The notes beneath the pieces were generated by a model, which was not told the origin of the DNA, searched no databases, and worked only from the letters and a program-made list of their open reading frames with translations. Shown here one piece after another: positions 5,900-7,400 of a stretch of DNA of 7,400 nt. Source of the DNA: an uncultured Oscillospiraceae bacterium. Its GTDB lineage: Bacteria > Bacillota > Clostridia > Oscillospirales > Oscillospiraceae. Positions within the stretch are counted from its first letter, which is position 1, and the number at the start of each line of letters is the position of its first letter. A program made the position numbers and the translations under genes. The DNA is taken from positions 1-7,400 of the forward strand of contig CABSMJ010000041.1 of the NCBI GenBank assembly GCA_902478785.1. The letters run 5' to 3'.

Positions 5900-7294
5900 A
5901 TGCAGAAATTTGATGCCATCGTCGTGGGCGGCGGCCCCGGCGGCTACGAGTGCGCCATCCGCCTGAGCCAGAACGGCCTGAAGACCGCCCTGGTGGAGGA
6001 GGCGGAGCTGGGCGGCACCTGCCTGAACCGGGGGTGCATCCCCACCAAGACGCTGCTCCACTCCGCCGATATCTATCACGACGCCAAAAACGGCGCCCCC
6101 TTCGGCGTCAGCGCCGACAACGTCACCTTCGACTACGCCAAAATCATCGAGCGGAAGAACGCCGTCTCCAAGCAGCTGAGCAACGGCGTGGCCTTCCTGG
6201 AGAAGAGCCACGGCGTCACGGTGTTCGCCGACCACGCCACCCTGACGGACCGGCAGACGGTCCATCTGGCCGGCGGTGAGGACCTGACCTGCGACCACCT
6301 GATCGTGGCCACTGGCTCCAGCCCCGCCCGGATCCCCATTCCCGGCGTGGACCTGCCCGGTGTGGTGGATTCCACCGGCTTGCTGAACATGACCACGTGC
6401 CCCAAGCACATCATCATTGTGGGTGGCGGCGTCATCGGCGTGGAATTCGCCACCTTCTTCTATCGCCTGGGCGTTCCGGTCACCATTGTGGAGATGCTGG
6501 ACCGGCTGCTGGGGCCCCTGGACAAGGATGTCACCAGCTTCGTGGAAGCGGAGCTGAAGTCCTGCGGTGTGGAGCTGGTGCTGGGTGTGAAGGTGGAGTC
6601 TATCGAGGACGGCCTGAAGATCCACTACGCCTCTGTCAAGGATGGCGCCAAGGGCACTGTGGAGGGCGACGTGGTGCTGATGACCGGCGGCCGAGCCCCC
6701 AATACCCGGGGCATTGGCCTGGACACCATCGGCGTGAAAATGGACCGGAAGGGCTTTGTGGAGGTGGACGGCCTCTGCCGCACCAATGTACCCGGCGTGT
6801 ACGCTATCGGCGACATCAACGGCAAGATGCAGCTGGCCCATGTGGCCTCCGCCCAGGGCCTGCTGGTGGCGGACCACATCGCCGGAAAGCCCTGCAAGCA
6901 GCTGCACTATGAGCGCATCCCCTCCTGTGTCTACTGCAATCCCGAGACCGCCATGGTGGGCCTTACAGAGGAGCAGGCCCAGGCCACCGGCCGGGATGTA
7001 GGCGTAGGGACGTTCAGCCTCTCCGGCAACGGCAAGGCCCTGACCATGGGCGAGAACAAGGGCTTCGCCAAGTTTGTCTACGACAAGGCCACGGATGAGA
7101 TCCTGGGCTTCCACATCATCGGCCCCCGGGCCACGGACCTGGCGGCCGAGGTGGCCGCGGTTATGGAGTGCGAAGGCACGGTGGCGGAGATTGGCCGCAC
7201 CGTTCATCCCCACCCGACGGTCAGCGAGGTGGTGATGGAGACGGCCCACGTGTGCCACAGCACCTGCGTCAACGCCCCCAAGCCCCGGAGATAA
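5900..7294 (+). CDS. lpdA: Dihydrolipoamide dehydrogenase (E3)
   Basis: This FAD flavoprotein reoxidises dihydrolipoyl-E2 and reduces NAD+. At 464 residues it has normal length, with no fused lipoyl domain. The FAD-binding GGGPGG (10-15) and the redox disulfide GGTCLNRGCIPTK (38-50; C41 and C46) open the protein. NAD-binding IIIVGGGVIGVEFA spans 171-184, and a second FAD motif is VYAIGDINGKMQLAHVAS (300-317). The dimerisation domain carries HPHPTVSE (436-443), where H438 and E443 form the catalytic His-Glu pair. The last residues, HVCHSTCVNAPKPRR, hold two Cys spaced C-X3-C, which I do not know as a standard E3 tail. GAGGAGG immediately before the ATG overlaps the E2 stop, and the 10-bp gap suggests coupled translation. 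Presence of a dedicated E3 makes the operon a self-contained complex. Confidence 0.95.
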   Translation: MQKFDAIVVGGGPGGYECAIRLSQNGLKTALVEEAELGGTCLNRGCIPTKTLLHSADIYHDAKNGAPFGVSADNVTFDYAKIIERKNAVSKQLSNGVAFLEKSHGVTVFADHATLTDRQTVHLAGGEDLTCDHLIVATGSSPARIPIPGVDLPGVVDSTGLLNMTTCPKHIIIVGGGVIGVEFATFFYRLGVPVTIVEMLDRLLGPLDKDVTSFVEAELKSCGVELVLGVKVESIEDGLKIHYASVKDGAKGTVEGDVVLMTGGRAPNTRGIGLDTIGVKMDRKGFVEVDGLCRTNVPGVYAIGDINGKMQLAHVASAQGLLVADHIAGKPCKQLHYERIPSCVYCNPETAMVGLTEEQAQATGRDVGVGTFSLSGNGKALTMGENKGFAKFVYDKATDEILGFHIIGPRATDLAAEVAAVMECEGTVAEIGRTVHPHPTVSEVVMETAHVCHSTCVNAPKPRR

Positions 7295-7301
7295 AACAGA
7301 T

Positions 7302-7327
7302 CGTGCCCCGGCAGATGCCGGGGCACG
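7302..7327 (+). terminator. GC-rich hairpin after the E3 gene, possible terminator or processing site
   Basis: cgtgccccggca (7302-7313) and tgccggggcacg (7316-7327) are perfect 12-base complements. The two bases between them force a small loop, so about 11 pairs can form. The following bases, GCGTACATTTTATATTT, are T-rich but not a clean run. It may terminate only part of the transcript, or protect the operon mRNA, with the next gene starting 36 bp later. Confidence 0.5.
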
Positions 7328-7362
7328 GCGTACATTTTATATTTAAAAAGGAGACAAGAATC

Positions 7363-7400
7363 ATGGATGCTTTTTCCGCTTCCCTGATGGCTGACAAGCG
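7363..7400 (+). CDS. Start of an unidentified gene, cut by the window end
   Basis: An ATG at 7363 is preceded by AAGGAG (7348-7353) at 9 bases spacing, a good ribosome binding site. The first residues are MDAFSASLMADK. The visible 12 codons are too short to name the product. It follows the E3 gene in the same direction after 68 bp that include a hairpin, so it may be a distal, attenuated member of the operon or a separate unit. Confidence 0.6.
   Translation, partial: MDAFSASLMADK

Noticed and set aside
4441..5919. Long minus-strand open frames opposite the E2 and E3 genes (also 5813-7258 and 2674-3540)
   Set aside because: They mirror GC-rich plus-strand genes of certain identity, give low-complexity His/Gly-rich products and match no family I know.
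1..7400. CRISPR arrays, tRNA or rRNA genes, phage or defence genes
   Set aside because: No regularly spaced repeats, no tRNA-like cloverleaf sequences and no such protein families were seen on either strand.

Overview
The window looks like a chromosomal segment of a GC-rich Gram-positive anaerobe, probably a clostridial (Oscillospiraceae-like) bacterium. This is inferred from strong AGGAGG-type ribosome binding sites, GC-rich third codon positions, and the type of 2-oxoacid dehydrogenase and flavin-reductase-like proteins. No rRNA or tRNA is present to fix the taxonomy.

Left part (1-1420): genomic debris. Bases 1-86 are very GC-rich and hold no recognisable gene. From about 87 to 1010 lies a decayed IS3-family insertion sequence on the minus strand. 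Its transposase is split by at least three frame changes and one in-frame stop, and it has lost the segment carrying the catalytic Glu. Directly against its broken 5' side sits a minus-strand pseudogene (1027-1417) of a pyridoxamine 5'-phosphate oxidase/nitroimidazole-resistance-like flavoprotein with two internal deletions.

Middle (1420-2560): a hairpin with a T-tract (1447-1493) is a good terminator for the minus-strand gene to its right. That gene is an intact FadR-subfamily GntR regulator (FCD domain with its Asp-His3 metal site). It has a near-consensus promoter and a strong hairpin in its leader. Between it and the divergent operon are two perfect palindromes (2430-2442 and 2463-2474), about 32 bp apart centre to centre, which are candidate operators.

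Right part (2560-7400): a four-gene plus-strand operon for a complete thiamine-dependent 2-oxoacid/acetoin dehydrogenase complex. The order is E1 alpha, E1 beta, E2 (one lipoyl domain, two peripheral-subunit-binding motifs, catalytic domain) and E3 (dihydrolipoamide dehydrogenase), with gaps of only 10-16 bp. E1 decarboxylates or cleaves the substrate on TPP, E2 carries the acyl group on lipoyl-lysine to CoA, and E3 reoxidises the lipoyl group with FAD and NAD+. The E1 sequences look most like acetoin dehydrogenase (AcoA/AcoB), though pyruvate or another 2-oxoacid cannot be excluded. A GC-rich hairpin separates E3 from a further plus-strand gene that starts at 7363 and runs off the window.

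The most interesting point is the pairing of an acetoin-dehydrogenase-like operon with a divergent PdhR-like GntR regulator rather than the usual sigma-54/AcoR control, together with an E2 bearing two tandem E3/E1-binding motifs. I see no clear evidence of an entirely new system.
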